Assembly (NCBI GenBank): GCA_964538515.1
Contig: CAZIEW010000001.1
Span: forward strand, 138,449 to 202,448
Direction: 5' to 3'
Length of the DNA stretch: 64,000 nt
From: CALBZH01 sp964538515
GTDB taxonomy: Bacteria; Desulfobacterota; Syntrophobacteria; Syntrophobacterales; Syntrophobacteraceae
Part shown: one piece after another, positions 63,874-64,000 of the stretch
Layout of the letters: each line of letters opens with the position of its first letter
How positions within the stretch are numbered: position 1 is the first letter of the stretch
The notes under the pieces: model-generated
The model's input: the letters and a program-made list of their open reading frames with translations, nothing else
Told to the model about the DNA's origin: nothing
Database searches by the model: none
Translations under genes and position numbers: made by a program

Positions 63874-64000
63874 CCTCTCAAGTGACTGTCGGCCGGCCTG
63901 CCCCGAACACCGACGCAAGGGGTCTTCCATCGCGACGAGGCAGCCTCGGAAAACGCTACACGATGGGCTGTTTTCTCATGCGATGCCTGAAATTGTCAAT

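Overview
The window is a high-GC stretch of a bacterial chromosome, densely packed with housekeeping and energy genes. A 14-subunit complex I operon, a haem-type two-component sensor, a TatT-type TRAP transporter, an orphan CooC and several stand-alone domain proteins suggest an anaerobic, Syntrophobacter-like member of the Desulfobacterota (deltaproteobacteria). That taxonomic call is inference: the window holds no rRNA or other phylogenetic marker. A run of 10 N (62135-62144) marks an assembly gap.

Layout. 1-4316 (minus): dprA, topA and a prepilin peptidase cut by the window edge. 4370-5843: a U32 peptidase facing a 56-residue zinc-ribbon protein. 5993-21517 (minus): one nuo operon in the order E-F-A-B-C-D-H-I-J-K-L-M-N, then a NuoF-like protein without its FMN/NADH domain, then nuoG last; a hairpin with a T-tract closes it. 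21658-25109: a receiver protein, a receiver-kinase hybrid and a divergent haem-motif histidine kinase. 25106-36856: GNAT protein, proC, a stand-alone IF-2 C-terminal protein divergent from a degenerate RimK-like ATP-grasp protein, an M16 peptidase, a dienelactone hydrolase, an SDR, an RNase Z-like hydrolase, a 395-residue unknown, a winged-helix/zinc-ribbon regulator and a PHP phosphoesterase. 37088-40786 (minus): aroE-aroA-dacB. 41326-46269: small membrane protein, cooC, then a purine cluster (IMP-cyclohydrolase-only purH, purD, purE) followed by a Sua5/YrdC protein. 46495-49768: a MurG-HEAT fusion followed directly by a divergent MraY paralogue, the strongest candidate here for an undescribed system. 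49935-56132: EamA transporter, zinc-ribbon rhomboid protease, a PEP-synthase-like protein with a foreign C-terminus, ettA. 56327-58513: metallophosphoesterase/SYLF pair and a small membrane protein. 58787-63873 (minus): tatT-dctP-dctQM-FAD oxidoreductase, read as one TRAP operon.

How they work together. The nuo genes encode a proton-pumping complex I whose input module is unusual: a bifurcating-hydrogenase-like NuoF, a NuoG with extra ferredoxin-type clusters and a truncated NuoF. Regulators lie directly upstream. Cell-envelope functions recur (dacB, MurG/MraY paralogues, rhomboid, M16, SYLF). Several enzymes occur as isolated or altered domains (IF-2 C-half, purH N-half, PEP synthase without its barrel, ATP-grasp without its metal ligands). 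Palindromic extragenic repeats of at least three kinds are scattered between genes, and one lies in frame inside a coding sequence.
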